From NCBI GenBank assembly GCA_964426415.1, contig CAYRQM010000003.1:1-64000 (forward strand): a stretch of 64,000 nucleotides of DNA. The letters are read 5' to 3'. This document shows positions 18,908-27,936 of the stretch, one piece after another. Source of the stretch: UBA3792 sp964426415. GTDB lineage: Bacteria > Bacillota > Clostridia > Christensenellales > CAG-138. Below the pieces are notes generated by a model. The model was not told where the DNA came from. It made no database searches and saw nothing but the letters and a program-made list of their open reading frames with translations. How positions within the stretch are numbered: the first letter of the stretch is position 1; each line of letters opens with the position of its first letter. The translations under genes were made by a program, and so were the position numbers.

Positions 18908-20855
18908 AGTGAATTCTTTCTAAAAAAGTTGGTTCATCAAGGACGGGAACGCCCAGCTCCTGCGCTTTTGTCAGCTTGCTGCCCGCCGCTTCGCCCGCAA
19001 GCACGAACGAAGTCTTTTTGGAGACGCTGCCCGATGCCTTGCCGCCGTTGGCTTCGATGAGCGATTCCGCATCCCGCCGCGAAAGCGTCGGCAGCGTGCC
19101 CGTCACCACGATGGTCATGCCCTCCAGCGGCTTTTGCGATTGCGTTTGTTGCTGCTCCTTGGGCGAAATGCCGCGTTCCAGCAGCAGGTCGATCTGCGCC
19201 TTGATGGACGGATCGGAAAAGAACGCAAGAATGTCGTCTGCCACCACATCGCCGACGTCTTCGATGGCGAGCAATTCCTCCCGCGTGGCGCTGCGCACAC
19301 GAATAAATGTGCCAAACGTCCGCGCCAAATCCTTGGCGGTCTTGACGCCCACGTTGGGAATGCCCAGCGCAAACAGGAACGCGGCAAGGGGGCGCGTCTT
19401 GCTTGCTTCCAAGGCGTCCAAAAGGTTTTGCGCCTTCTTCGCGCCGAATCGCTCCAGCGCGACAAGCTGTTCGTGCCGCAGCGCATAAAGCTCAGGAATG
19501 GTGGAGATGCCAAACGCGTCGATGAGCTGTGCGGCGGTCTTATCCGAGAACGTCTCGATGTCCATGGCGTCGCGGCAGGCATAGTGCGCCAACCGTGCGG
19601 CGATTTGTGGCTTGCAGGAAAGCGAATTGGTGCAGTACAGGTGCGCGCCGCGCTGTTCGACATGGGCGCCGCATTGCGGGCATACCACAGGCTTTTGCAC
19701 GGCGGCGGTGGGGGTATCGTTTGGTACCGCGCCCAAGATTTCGGGTATGACGTCGTTGCTGCGGCGAATGAACACGCGGGAACCGATGCCGACGCGCTTG
19801 CGCTGCACGTCGTCCCAATTGTTCAGCGTGGCTTTTTGGACGGTTACGCCAGAAAACTCCACCGGGGCAAGGTGGGCAAGCGGCGTCAATTTGCCGGTGC
19901 GTCCGACTTCCCAAGTGACGTCTTCGACCACGGCGGTGGTTTCCTCGGCGGCAAACTTATACGCCATCGCCCAGCGCGGGAATTTTTCGGTGGCGCCGAG
20001 CTGTTCGCGCAGCTTGAAATCTGCGACCTTCACCACCATGCCGTCGATCAAAAAATCGAGCTTGTCGCGGGTCTGCTCCGCCAAAGCAATCTCGTCCAAA
20101 ATGGCGTCGGCGCTTTTGCACCAGCGGATATAGGGGGAGACGGGGAAGCCATTTTCCCGCAGGAAGGAGAGCATCTCGACCTGTTCGGTAAACGCATGGC
20201 CCTCGATGTAGCCGATGTTGTAGCAAAAGACGTTGAGCTTTCGCGCAGCCGTGACGGCGGGATCCAAATTGCGCAGGGCGCCTGCGGCGGCGTTGCGCGC
20301 ATTTTTCAGCGGCTCTTCGGCGGTGCGGTTGTATGCTTCCAAAACGGACAGGCGCATGATGCATTCGCCCTGCACTTCCATCCGCCCCATAAAGGGAATG
20401 AGCAGCGGCAAGTCGGTGATGGTGCGCATTTGGGGCAAAATTGCTTCGCCGACGACGCCGTTGCCGCGGGTTGCGCCCTGCACCAGCCTGCCGCCATCGT
20501 AGGTGAGGTTGACGGTCAGCCCGTCGAACTTGTATTCCAGCGCGAACATCAATTCGTCCGCATTTGCCGCACGCCGCGCACGCGACACAAACGCACGAAT
20601 GCCGTCGGCTGTGCGCACCTTGTCCAAGCTCCAAAGCCTGCCAAGATGCGTGTGCGGCAAGAATGCCGATAGCGGTTCGCCGCCGACACGCCGCGTTGGG
20701 CTGTCGTTGGTGACGACGCCGCTTTCGCTCTCCAGCTTGAGCAACTCGTCGTACAACTGATCGTATTCGGCGTCGGAAAGCAAGGGCGCATCCTGTTCGT
20801 AATATGCGGCGGCGTAACGGTTGAGCATTGCCACCAACTCGTGTTGTCTGTCCAT
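18894..20855 (-). CDS. ligA: NAD-dependent DNA ligase
   Basis: The 653-residue ligase seals nicks in replication and repair. It has the Ia domain (YYEQDAPLLSDAEYDQLYDEL), adenylation motif EYKFDGLTV with Lys109, OB-fold, a four-Cys zinc finger (CPQCGAHVEQRGAHLYC), helix-hairpin-helix repeats and a C-terminal BRCT domain. I chose ATG 20855 because GGAG lies five bases upstream. The in-frame GTG at 20861, which overlaps the pcrA stop, would leave no room for a Shine-Dalgarno. pcrA-ligA linkage is conserved in Bacillota. Confidence 0.97.
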   Translation of the reverse strand: MDRQHELVAMLNRYAAAYYEQDAPLLSDAEYDQLYDELLKLESESGVVTNDSPTRRVGGEPLSAFLPHTHLGRLWSLDKVRTADGIRAFVSRARRAANADELMFALEYKFDGLTVNLTYDGGRLVQGATRGNGVVGEAILPQMRTITDLPLLIPFMGRMEVQGECIMRLSVLEAYNRTAEEPLKNARNAAAGALRNLDPAVTAARKLNVFCYNIGYIEGHAFTEQVEMLSFLRENGFPVSPYIRWCKSADAILDEIALAEQTRDKLDFLIDGMVVKVADFKLREQLGATEKFPRWAMAYKFAAEETTAVVEDVTWEVGRTGKLTPLAHLAPVEFSGVTVQKATLNNWDDVQRKRVGIGSRVFIRRSNDVIPEILGAVPNDTPTAAVQKPVVCPQCGAHVEQRGAHLYCTNSLSCKPQIAARLAHYACRDAMDIETFSDKTAAQLIDAFGISTIPELYALRHEQLVALERFGAKKAQNLLDALEASKTRPLAAFLFALGIPNVGVKTAKDLARTFGTFIRVRSATREELLAIEDVGDVVADDILAFFSDPSIKAQIDLLLERGISPKEQQQTQSQKPLEGMTIVVTGTLPTLSRRDAESLIEANGGKASGSVSKKTSFVLAGEAAGSKLTKAQELGVPVLDEPTFLERIHYENR

Positions 20856-20857
20856 GG

Positions 20858-23086
20858 TCACTCCGTAATGGTAAGCGGCGCAAAAGCTGCCGCCAATTTC
20901 TTGGCTTGTCCGTTGTCAAACTGAATCTGCACAATCATGGAAGCGCCGCTGCCGCTGACCCCAACGACCGTACCCGCGCCGAACGATGGGTGCGTCACAT
21001 GGTCGCCCGCCTTTCCGTTGAATGCGTGGGAAGGCTTCGGCGAGGAGATCGGCTTTGTAGCCAAATCGGACATCGGTGCAGTCCTTCTTGTGGGCAGCGG
21101 CGTCGTGTGAAATGCGGCGCCGGGCGTGGCGTCCACTTGACTTTGAATGCGTTCTTGATAGGCTTGCTTGGCGGAATGGCGCGGCATCCGAACCGCGTCG
21201 CCCATCTCCATCAGAAACTGAGAAGGCAGGGAGGCGGTGGTGGAACCATACAGCATGCGGGAGCGCGCATAGGAGAGGTATAGCTTTTGCTTGGCACGCG
21301 TCACGCCGACGTAGCAAAGACGGCGTTCCTCCTCGATGCGTTCGGGATCGAATTTGGATTGGGAGGACGGGAACAGACCGTCTTCCATGCCGGGGATAAA
21401 GACGGTGGGGAATTCCAACCCCTTTGCGGCGTGCAGCGTCATGAGATTGACGCAGCCGTTGACCTCGTCCACGTTGTCCGCCTGTGAAAACAGCGCGACG
21501 TTGCTCAAAAACGCCTGCAAGACGTCGCCGTCGTTGGGATCGAACGCTTTTTCAAATTCGTCGATGTAGCCCAAAAATTCTTGCACCGTCTCGGCACGGG
21601 CTTCGTAATTTTCTTTTTTGTCTTCCTTTAGGTAAGCGTCGTAGCCGATGCGTTCCAAGAGCGACTCGGTAAACTGCGCCAGCGGCATCGTACCGTATTT
21701 GGCGCTTTGCTCACTGAACAAATCAAGGAATGGGAAGAACTTGGTCGCCGTGCGCGCAGGAATGTCGGTGGGCTCGATGGCGGCAGCCATCAGCGGAATG
21801 TTGCGGGCGTGCGCACTGCCCACAAGCGCCATGATGGACGTGGCGCCAATGCCGCGGGGCGGCAGATTGACGGCGCGCAAAAACGCTTCATCGTCGGCAG
21901 AATTGAGCACGAGCCGCAAGTACGCCATGATGTCTTTGACTTCCGCCCGCGCAAAGAACGACAAACCGCCGTACACGCGGTACGGAATCAGGAAGCTCTT
22001 GAGCATCATTTCCAGCACACGGCTTTGCGCGTGCGTGCGATAGAGAATGGCGAATTCGTCGTAGCGATGCCCTGCCCGCGACGCGTTGACAATGCGGGAA
22101 CAGATGTAGTGCGCTTCGTCCCGTTCGTCGTCCGCCTCATGCACGTCCACGTCCTCGCCTTCGCCCAAAGCCGTCCACAGCCGCTTGGCCTTGCGCCCAC
22201 GGTTGTTGGCAATCACTTCGTTGGCTGCGTGGAGAATTTTCTCGGTGGAACGATAGTTCTGCTCAAGGCGAATGACCTTGCAGCCCTCGAAGTCCTTTTC
22301 GAATTCGAGGATGTTGCGAATGTCCGCGCCGCGCCAAGCGTAAATGCTTTGGTCGTCGTCGCCCACCACGCACAGATTGCGATGCACGGCGGCAAGCTGA
22401 TTGACGATGTGGTATTGCGCCAAGTTGGTGTCTTGGTATTCGTCCACCAAGATATATTGGAAGCGCTGACGGTATTTCTCCAAGACGTCGGGACATTTTT
22501 GAAACAGATCCAGCGTCCGCAAAAGCAGGTCGTCAAAGTCCAGTGCGTTGGCGTCCTTCAGCCGCTTTTCGTAGACCTTGAAGGCTTCCTGCACTTGCTT
22601 GGGCTGCCCCGTTTCGGAAAGGTATGCCAATGGATGCAGGGAGTGGTTCTTGGCATTGGAAAAGATGCCGCCCAGCATGCGCTTGGTGTAAACCTTGTCG
22701 TTCAACCCCATATCCTTGATGATATGACCGATGAGGGACTGCTGATCCTGCTCGTCATAGATGACAAAGGCCTTGTCGTAGCCCAGCTTTTCGATTTCCA
22801 TGGAGAGCAGACGCGCACAAAAGCCGTGGAACGTCGCAACCCAAATGGATTGCGCACCTTCGCCGACCAGCGCATCCACGCGGGCACGCATCTCTTTTGC
22901 GGCTTTGTTGGTAAAGGTCAACGCCAAAATGCGATACGGCGCGACGCCCTGCTCAGAAATCAGGTATGCGATGCGATGCGTGAGAACGCGCGTTTTGCCG
23001 CTTCCGGCGCCCGCCAATACCAGCAACGGGCCTTCGGTGCAGGTGACCGCCTGCCGCTGCGGTTCATTCAGATGTGAGAGATCCAT
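20858..23086 (-). CDS. pcrA: ATP-dependent DNA helicase PcrA/UvrD
   Basis: Superfamily 1A helicase, 742 residues. Visible motifs are LNEPQRQAVTCTEGPLLVLAGAGSGKTRVL (Q motif and Walker A), LTFTNKAAKEMRARV, VDEYQDTNLAQY, GDDDQSIYAWRGA, LEQNYRS, LMTLHAAKGLEFP and VGVTRAK. The C-terminal Tudor-like RNA polymerase-binding domain (GDHVTHPSFGAGTVVGV) is present. It lies 3 bp after the DUF4364 gene. Confidence 0.97.
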   Translation of the reverse strand: MDLSHLNEPQRQAVTCTEGPLLVLAGAGSGKTRVLTHRIAYLISEQGVAPYRILALTFTNKAAKEMRARVDALVGEGAQSIWVATFHGFCARLLSMEIEKLGYDKAFVIYDEQDQQSLIGHIIKDMGLNDKVYTKRMLGGIFSNAKNHSLHPLAYLSETGQPKQVQEAFKVYEKRLKDANALDFDDLLLRTLDLFQKCPDVLEKYRQRFQYILVDEYQDTNLAQYHIVNQLAAVHRNLCVVGDDDQSIYAWRGADIRNILEFEKDFEGCKVIRLEQNYRSTEKILHAANEVIANNRGRKAKRLWTALGEGEDVDVHEADDERDEAHYICSRIVNASRAGHRYDEFAILYRTHAQSRVLEMMLKSFLIPYRVYGGLSFFARAEVKDIMAYLRLVLNSADDEAFLRAVNLPPRGIGATSIMALVGSAHARNIPLMAAAIEPTDIPARTATKFFPFLDLFSEQSAKYGTMPLAQFTESLLERIGYDAYLKEDKKENYEARAETVQEFLGYIDEFEKAFDPNDGDVLQAFLSNVALFSQADNVDEVNGCVNLMTLHAAKGLEFPTVFIPGMEDGLFPSSQSKFDPERIEEERRLCYVGVTRAKQKLYLSYARSRMLYGSTTASLPSQFLMEMGDAVRMPRHSAKQAYQERIQSQVDATPGAAFHTTPLPTRRTAPMSDLATKPISSPKPSHAFNGKAGDHVTHPSFGAGTVVGVSGSGASMIVQIQFDNGQAKKLAAAFAPLTITE

Positions 23087-23089
23087 GCT

Positions 23090-23644
23090 TTACTCCTGTT
23101 CGTTGTTTGTGGGGGCGTCGTTGTGCATCAGCTTGTCCCAAATGAGATCGTAGAGCGCGCCGCTTTGGGCGTTCCAGTTGCTTCGCATCGCAAGCGCCGC
23201 CTCTTGGGACGCCACGGAAAGCGTGATGCCGAAGATGACCTGTTCGTTTTCTTGTACCGACAGGCGCAGACTGTAGCCGCCCAATCCGTCGGGCGCCATG
23301 GAAGAGGACACCTGCGCTTCCCGCAGAAATTCGTCGCGGTGCAGCGATAAGTAGGCGGACAGCTTTTCACGTTGGGAATGGGGGATGGAATCAGCAAACA
23401 TCTTCAGCGCGTCCCGTCCCGCGTCGGTCAGCCCGTAACAGGCGCCAAACGAACGGGGAAACGCCGCCAAGAACCCATCTTCTTCCAGCTCAGGGAGCAC
23501 CGTTTCAAAGGTGAAATAGTCCATGCAATCGTTGGAAAACGATGTGCGGTACAATTGCTCGTGGGTGAGCGGCGTGTCGGCAAGCTGCAGAATGGTCAGC
23601 AACAACAATTTGCTTTTTGTGTCGCCATGGGTAAAATACGGCAT
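23090..23644 (-). CDS. DUF4364 family protein
   Basis: The 184-residue protein begins MPYFTHGDTKSKLLLLTILQLADTPLTHEQLYRTSF, a winged-helix-like N-terminus, followed by YFTFETVLPELEEDGFLAA and CYGLTDAGRDALKMF. This is the pattern of DUF4364 proteins of Clostridia, thought to be PadR/winged-helix-like. The start at 23644 has GGAGGT five bases upstream; the frame to 23677 is not supported. It is first in the operon with pcrA and ligA. DNA binding is inferred, not shown. Confidence 0.8.
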   Translation of the reverse strand: MPYFTHGDTKSKLLLLTILQLADTPLTHEQLYRTSFSNDCMDYFTFETVLPELEEDGFLAAFPRSFGACYGLTDAGRDALKMFADSIPHSQREKLSAYLSLHRDEFLREAQVSSSMAPDGLGGYSLRLSVQENEQVIFGITLSVASQEAALAMRSNWNAQSGALYDLIWDKLMHNDAPTNNEQE

Positions 23645-23668
23645 AACATACCTCCATATGTGAGAATA

Positions 23669-23697
23669 GTGTATCATAAATGTGAAAACTTCTCAAG
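23669..23697 (-). promoter_or_regulatory. Promoter of the DUF4364-pcrA-ligA operon
   Basis: Minus strand: -35 TTGAGA (23692-23697), 17-bp spacer, extended -10 TGATACACT with hexamer TACACT (23669-23674). It is divergent from the sortase promoter. Confidence 0.65.
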
Positions 23698-23713
23698 GGG
23701 ATTCAAATTTCTT

Positions 23714-23741
23714 TGACAAAAATTCCGTTTGCGGTATAATG
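23714..23741 (+). promoter_or_regulatory. Strong sigma-A promoter of the sortase gene
   Basis: Consensus -35 TTGACA (23714-23719), 16-bp spacer, consensus -10 TATAAT (23736-23741). ATG follows 22 bases after the -10. Confidence 0.88.
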
Positions 23742-23763
23742 GGGACATGACTGGAGGGTTGAC

Positions 23764-24741
23764 ATGACTACAGACAAAAAGAAAAATGTTCCGACGCTCA
23801 TTTTGATGATCGTGCTGATTGCAGTGATCGTCATTTGCGTTGTTGCCATTTCCATCATTGGGGTCAAGTGGGCTTGCGAGTGTGTCAATGATCAGACGCA
23901 GGCAGAACAGTTCACCGATGGAAACAACACGGAAGATGCATATGCCGACTTCGAAGCCCAAAAGAGCTATGTGCTTGCCGTGCAGCAAGCGGAGGCGACG
24001 GCGTCTTCGGATATTCCCGGCATGACCGATCCGGACGCAACGACAGTTCCCGACGCAACGCAGGATGCAGATGCAACCGATTCCGCTTCCGCGACTTCGA
24101 AACCGAGTTCGGGTGGTTCGAGCAGCACGTCCAAGCCGAGCAGCAGTTCGGGACAGACGTTCACGCTCAAAACCATTTCGGTAGATTTCTCGCAACTGCT
24201 TTCGCAAAGCTCTGACGTCGTTGGCTATCTGTACCTGCAAGACAGCAAGATCAGCTATCCTGTGGTACAGGCTTCCACCACCGATCCCGCCTTCTATCTG
24301 CATCACGCGTTTGACGGCACGGACGCCGACTCCGGCGCTTTGTTCATCGACGCCAATGCAAGCGGCACCTTCTCCAATTCCAACACGGTGATCCACGGGC
24401 ATCGCATGAACAGCGGCACCATGTTCGGCAAGCTTAAGAGCTTCGCCAAGAAGAGCTATTTCGAAACGCACCGCATCATGACGCTGTACACGCCGTCCAA
24501 AAACTACTACGTCTACATTTTTGCAGCGTACGAGACGGACATCGGCAGCGGCTATGAGCAGCAGACCTTCAGCAGCTCGGCGGCGTACCAAGATTTCCTC
24601 ACCGCGTGTCAGGTCAAATCCGCGTACAGCACGGGCGTTGTCCCCACGACGGATGACAAGATCATCACGCTGTCCACTTGCGTTGCGGGGCGCGACACCA
24701 AACGCTTCATTGTGCAGGGTGTTCTGCTTCCCATGGCATAA
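23764..24741 (+). CDS. Class B sortase
   Basis: The 325-residue membrane transpeptidase has an N-terminal signal anchor (about residues 10-35), a long Asp/Thr/Ser-rich linker (about 60-135) and a sortase domain. Sortase features are VGYLYLQDSKISYPVVQ, FYLHHAFDGTDADSGALFID, catalytic His in NTVIHGHRM, catalytic Cys306 in TLSTC and the Arg in RDTKRFIVQG. Helices typical of class B precede the Cys. No sorting-signal protein is visible in the window; the next gene lacks LPxTG or a C-terminal anchor, so the substrate is elsewhere. The linker is longer than in most sortases. Confidence 0.92.
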   Translation: MTTDKKKNVPTLILMIVLIAVIVICVVAISIIGVKWACECVNDQTQAEQFTDGNNTEDAYADFEAQKSYVLAVQQAEATASSDIPGMTDPDATTVPDATQDADATDSASATSKPSSGGSSSTSKPSSSSGQTFTLKTISVDFSQLLSQSSDVVGYLYLQDSKISYPVVQASTTDPAFYLHHAFDGTDADSGALFIDANASGTFSNSNTVIHGHRMNSGTMFGKLKSFAKKSYFETHRIMTLYTPSKNYYVYIFAAYETDIGSGYEQQTFSSSAAYQDFLTACQVKSAYSTGVVPTTDDKIITLSTCVAGRDTKRFIVQGVLLPMA

Positions 24742-24752
24742 AAATTGCGCTG

Positions 24753-24776
24753 TAAGCCGCCTTTCGGGGCGGCTTA
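24753..24776 (+). terminator. Hairpin downstream of sortase gene
   Basis: Perfect 9-bp stem TAAGCCGCC / GGCGGCTTA with a 6-nt loop, 12 bases after the stop. It lacks a T-tract, so it may be a weak terminator or mRNA-stabilising hairpin. Confidence 0.5.
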
Positions 24777-24881
24777 TGCGTCAAAAACATCCAACTTCAT
24801 GATACGCCTGTGGATGCGCAGCAGCGATCCCGCACAACGAACCGGAGAACGCGGCGGCGACACGTTCGACAAGGAGGAAAC

Positions 24882-26267
24882 ATGAAAAGAATTCTCGCAT
24901 GGATCATGGCGCTTTGCATGGCGCTGATCTGCGTTCCGCTGACCGCCACCGCGCGTGCAGAGGACAGCGCTTCCCGTGCAAGCAAGTACGACTACTATTG
25001 CTATATGCCGAATGTCTATTCGGACGAGATCACTGTCACCATCAAAGGCAAACAGTATCTGCGCTATCCCGTCAAGGTCTGCGATTTGGCGTCTGTGACG
25101 TCGGTTGGCGGCACTTCGGTCGGCGGTCTGATCATCGACTGCGGGAACCTCTTCCTTGCATACGAAGCGGATAAGATCACCTATGTGATGGACAACGTCA
25201 CCACGCGTGAGAGCTGCTTTTCAAACCTGTCCTACAGTCCGTTGAGCGGTTCGATCAACAGCTCGGACTATTCTGCTGTTCGTGGGCAAACCACCAATAC
25301 AAAAACGGATTCCGCTTATGGCACGCTGACGACTTACAACTTCGCATTTGTGTCCGACAACAACGCTGGCTTGGCGCCCAACGCGGACAATGAAATGGCG
25401 TGTCTATACTTCGCAATTCCCGATCTCCCGGACGGCACCGTCCTGCATTTCGAGTTTGTCAATGGGATTCGCGCTATGGACGGTTCGACCTTCGAAAGCC
25501 AACTGTTCGTGATTGACCGCGCCGATATGCTCAGCAAGAACAAAACCCGCACCCCGATCGACTTCGAACAAGCGCATATCGGATTCATCAATGGGACGAT
25601 CACAATGGGCACAGAGCCGGTTGCGACCGCCACGCCGAATGCAACTGCGGCGCCCACATCCACCCAAACGCAAAGCACCACGATGGGCGCTTCCACCGCA
25701 ACGCCCGCTGCAACAACGCATTCCACCGCAACGGCAGGCACGGTCACCGCAACGCCCAACGGCACCTGTTCGACCAGCCACGTTTGGGCGGACGCCGCCA
25801 CTTTGACGGCAGCGACCTGCACTGCGGCGGGTTCCAAGAAGCAAGTTTGTTCCAACTGCGGCGCGACGCAAACCGCGGTCATACCGGCATTGGGGCATGA
25901 GATGAGCGACTATCAAATCGTGACGGCAGCCACCTGCGCCGCCACGGGCGTCAAGCGCAGCACCTGTTCCCGCTGTGGCTATTCTGTGGAACTGGCGGTG
26001 CCAAAAGACCCGAACTGCCATTCCGAATTGGTGGCAGCACACGGCGTCGCCGCGACCTGTATCAAGGCGGGTCTCACACCCGTTTGCCACTGTTCCGCCT
26101 GTCACAGGGTCTCCATCCCGCAAACGGTGATTCCCGCGTTGGGACACAACTGGGATGCAGGCGTCGTGATTACGGCGGCAACCGCAACACAAGAAGGCGT
26201 CATGCAGTACACCTGCCTGCGCTGCGGCGCCACCAAGCGCGCTTCTATTCCTGCGACCAATCCGTAA
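24882..26267 (+). CDS. Secreted protein with cohesin-like N-terminal domain and Cys-rich repeats
   Basis: The 461-residue product starts at ATG 24882 with AAGGAGG upstream. A signal peptide (MKRILAWIMALCMALICVPL, cleavage near ARAED) is followed by a ~220-residue beta-rich region that may be cohesin-like (LIIDCGNLFLAYEADKITYV, LYFAIPDLPDGTVLHFEF). A Thr/Ala/Pro linker (about 245-295) leads to four zinc-ribbon-like repeats with CxxC pairs (CSNCGA, CSRCGY, CHCSAC, CLRCGA) and PALGH spacers. The repeats resemble those of the partial gene at 1-1067. There is no anchor at the C-terminus. Role unknown; probably cell-surface or extracellular. Confidence 0.8.
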   Translation: MKRILAWIMALCMALICVPLTATARAEDSASRASKYDYYCYMPNVYSDEITVTIKGKQYLRYPVKVCDLASVTSVGGTSVGGLIIDCGNLFLAYEADKITYVMDNVTTRESCFSNLSYSPLSGSINSSDYSAVRGQTTNTKTDSAYGTLTTYNFAFVSDNNAGLAPNADNEMACLYFAIPDLPDGTVLHFEFVNGIRAMDGSTFESQLFVIDRADMLSKNKTRTPIDFEQAHIGFINGTITMGTEPVATATPNATAAPTSTQTQSTTMGASTATPAATTHSTATAGTVTATPNGTCSTSHVWADAATLTAATCTAAGSKKQVCSNCGATQTAVIPALGHEMSDYQIVTAATCAATGVKRSTCSRCGYSVELAVPKDPNCHSELVAAHGVAATCIKAGLTPVCHCSACHRVSIPQTVIPALGHNWDAGVVITAATATQEGVMQYTCLRCGATKRASIPATNP

Positions 26268-26296
26268 TGCGCCTTCCAAACTTTCATAACAGCAAA

Positions 26297-26329
26297 AGCG
26301 ACGCCATTGCATGACGTCGTTTTTGTTTG
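26297..26329 (+). terminator. Terminator of the secreted Cys-rich gene
   Basis: Stem AGCGACG / CGTCGTT (one wobble) followed by TTTTGTTTG, 30 bases after the stop. Confidence 0.7.
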
Positions 26330-26413
26330 TCTGCACGTTCCCATTTTGTAGAGACGGTGCCGCGGCTTGCGTGCGCATAGATTATGCAGAAAGGGACGCA
26401 GAGAAGTCCGTCT

Positions 26414-26488
26414 GTCATCCTGAGGCTGTGCCGATGGATCTTGCGTGCAGGCGGGAGATTCTTCCTCGCTGCACTGCGTCAGAATGAC
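26414..26488 (+). repeat. MITE-like 75-bp element, diverged copy
   Basis: Begins GTCATCCTGA and ends TCAGAATGAC, which are imperfect inverted ends. The interior has GATGGATCT and AGATTCTTC as a second inverted pair. The same element occurs at 29779 and 29952. It lies in the 390-bp gene-free stretch 26268-26658, which otherwise holds only the terminator at 26297 and the hairpin array at 26521. Confidence 0.75.
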
Positions 26489-26520
26489 TGCGCGCGATTA
26501 TGACAGCGCGTGTTGCGAAA

Positions 26521-26617
26521 GGCACATCATCCCAATGCCGGCAGGCATTTCACATGGCAAAGCCATATTTCACTTGCAAAGCAAATTTCACTAATCCCGC
26601 AGGGAATAATTTCGCTG
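26521..26617 (-). repeat. Array of mini-hairpins behind the tRNA-Pro terminator
   Basis: On the minus strand short palindromes (CCCTGCGGG, TTTGCTTTGCAA, ATGGCTTTGCCAT, TGCCTGCCGGCA) are separated by TGAAAT-type linkers. A related array follows tRNA-Ala at 32928-33014. Confidence 0.65.
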
Positions 26618-26653
26618 AAAAACGCACCCTTGTCCTATGGACAAAGATGCGTT
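26616..26653 (-). terminator. Terminator of tRNA-Pro
   Basis: Minus strand: AACGCATCTTTGTCC pairs imperfectly with GGACAAGGGTGCGTT around an ATA loop, followed by TTTTTCAGCG. The tRNA-Ala gene has a near-identical terminator. Confidence 0.85.
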
Positions 26654-26658
26654 ATTCT

Positions 26659-26735
26659 TGGTCTGGGTGAGAAGATTTGAACTTCCGGCCTCTTGAACCC
26701 CATTCAAGCACGCTACCAAACTGCGCTACACCCAG
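26659..26735 (-). tRNA. tRNA-Pro (anticodon GGG), CCA encoded
   Basis: The 77-nt gene folds into a cloverleaf: acceptor CTGGGTG / CACCCAG, D-arm GCGC-GCGT, anticodon arm CTTGA-ATGGGGT-TCAAG with anticodon GGG, T-arm GGAAG-TTCAAAT-CTTCT, discriminator A and encoded CCA. It reads CCC and CCU proline codons. Confidence 0.95.
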
Positions 26736-26753
26736 AGATCGGAACCGAGTGTT

Positions 26754-26782
26754 ATATTACCATTCACGACCGCATTTGTCAA
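26754..26782 (-). promoter_or_regulatory. Promoter of tRNA-Pro
   Basis: Minus strand: consensus -35 TTGACA (26777-26782), 17-bp spacer, -10 TAATAT (26754-26759) with upstream TGG. No terminator lies between the cysteine desulfurase stop and this promoter. Confidence 0.75.
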
Positions 26783-26807
26783 GCAAAAGAAATCGCAAAT
26801 TGAAAAA

Positions 26808-27932
26808 TTATGCCAGTGCGCGAATCGCCTGCACCATCGCGTCCACCTCCTGTTCCGTGGTGGCAGGGGAGAAGCTGAATCGCACCGTCCCTTGCGGAAA
26901 CGTCCCAAACGCCTTGTGCGCATCCGGTGCGCAGTGCAGCCCGCACCGCGTCAGAATCCCGTATTCCGTTGCCAGCTTGTCCGCCGCTTCCGCGTTATCG
27001 CGGCGCACAAAATCCAAAGAAAACACGCCGACTCGCGCCGTAGGCTCGGTCGTTCCCAAAAGGCGCACCTGCTTCACATCCGCAATCCCTTGCAAGAAAC
27101 GACTGCAAAGCGCAATCTCGTGCGCACGGTTCTTTGCGGGCTGAAAGTCGTCCAATGCGGCGCCCAAGCCGTAGATGGCGGGCAGATTGAGCGTGCCCGC
27201 TTCAAACCGATCGGGCAAAAAGCGCGGCACTTCTTCGCTGTAGGAAAGCGAGCCTGTCCCGCCGACGAGCAGCGGCGTCAACTGCTTTGCAAACGCATCC
27301 GAGAGCAGCAGAAGGCCCAGCCCCTGCGCGGCGCGCAAACCCTTGTGCGCTGGCATACAGAGGGCGGCAAGCCCAAATTCCTGCATGTTGAATGCGAAAT
27401 GTCCTGCCGTTTGCGCGGCGTCCAGCACCACGGGCGTCCCATACGGGCGCAGCTTCGCCATCAGCGCTTCGATGGGCTGCATGACGCCGCTTACGTTGGA
27501 AGCGTGGGTCACAATGCACAGCTTGACACGCTCCAAGGCACGCGGAAAATGCACCAAATCCATCGTGCCGTCCGCATTGGCGGGAATGCGCAGAATCTTC
27601 GCCCCAACCTGCACCAAAGGCCGAATCACCGAATTGTGTTCGAACGAGCTGACCAGCACGACGTCGCCGGCGCCCACAAAACCCTTGATTGACATATTCA
27701 GAGACTGCGTCATGCCGCCCGTAAAGATCACATGCTTGGGGTCGCAGCCAAACAGCACGCCCAGCCGTTCCCGAATCGACAGCACCGTTTCGCCCGCATC
27801 CGCAGACGCGGCATAGCTGCTGCGCCCCACGTTCATGCAAACGCAATCCAAGTATCGCTTCATCGCGTCGGATACGCCATCCGCCTTGGGGAAGGACGTC
27901 GCCGCATTGTCCGCATAAATTTCCTGTAACAT
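26808..27932 (-). CDS. Cysteine desulfurase family protein (class V aminotransferase fold)
   Basis: The 374-residue PLP enzyme is related to NifS/IscS/SufS. It has YADNAATSFPK at the start, SSFEHNSVIRPL with the conserved His, VTHASNVSGVMQP, LDAAQTAGHF, PAHKGLRAAQGLGLLLL with the PLP Lys, and a C-terminal TRCGLHCAPDAHKAFGT containing the substrate-sulfur Cys in RCGLHCAP. This subtype is often found with YedE/TusA/Se-S carrier genes. Here it is divergently transcribed from exactly that trio and shares a symmetric promoter with it, so it probably delivers sulfur or selenium from (seleno)cysteine to those carriers. Confidence 0.9.
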   Translation of the reverse strand: MLQEIYADNAATSFPKADGVSDAMKRYLDCVCMNVGRSSYAASADAGETVLSIRERLGVLFGCDPKHVIFTGGMTQSLNMSIKGFVGAGDVVLVSSFEHNSVIRPLVQVGAKILRIPANADGTMDLVHFPRALERVKLCIVTHASNVSGVMQPIEALMAKLRPYGTPVVLDAAQTAGHFAFNMQEFGLAALCMPAHKGLRAAQGLGLLLLSDAFAKQLTPLLVGGTGSLSYSEEVPRFLPDRFEAGTLNLPAIYGLGAALDDFQPAKNRAHEIALCSRFLQGIADVKQVRLLGTTEPTARVGVFSLDFVRRDNAEAADKLATEYGILTRCGLHCAPDAHKAFGTFPQGTVRFSFSPATTEQEVDAMVQAIRALA

Positions 27933-27936
27933 TTTT

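Noticed and set aside
24882..26267. Secreted Cys-rich protein as substrate of the adjacent sortase
   Set aside because: No LPxTG/NPxTN-like sorting signal, C-terminal hydrophobic helix or positively charged tail.
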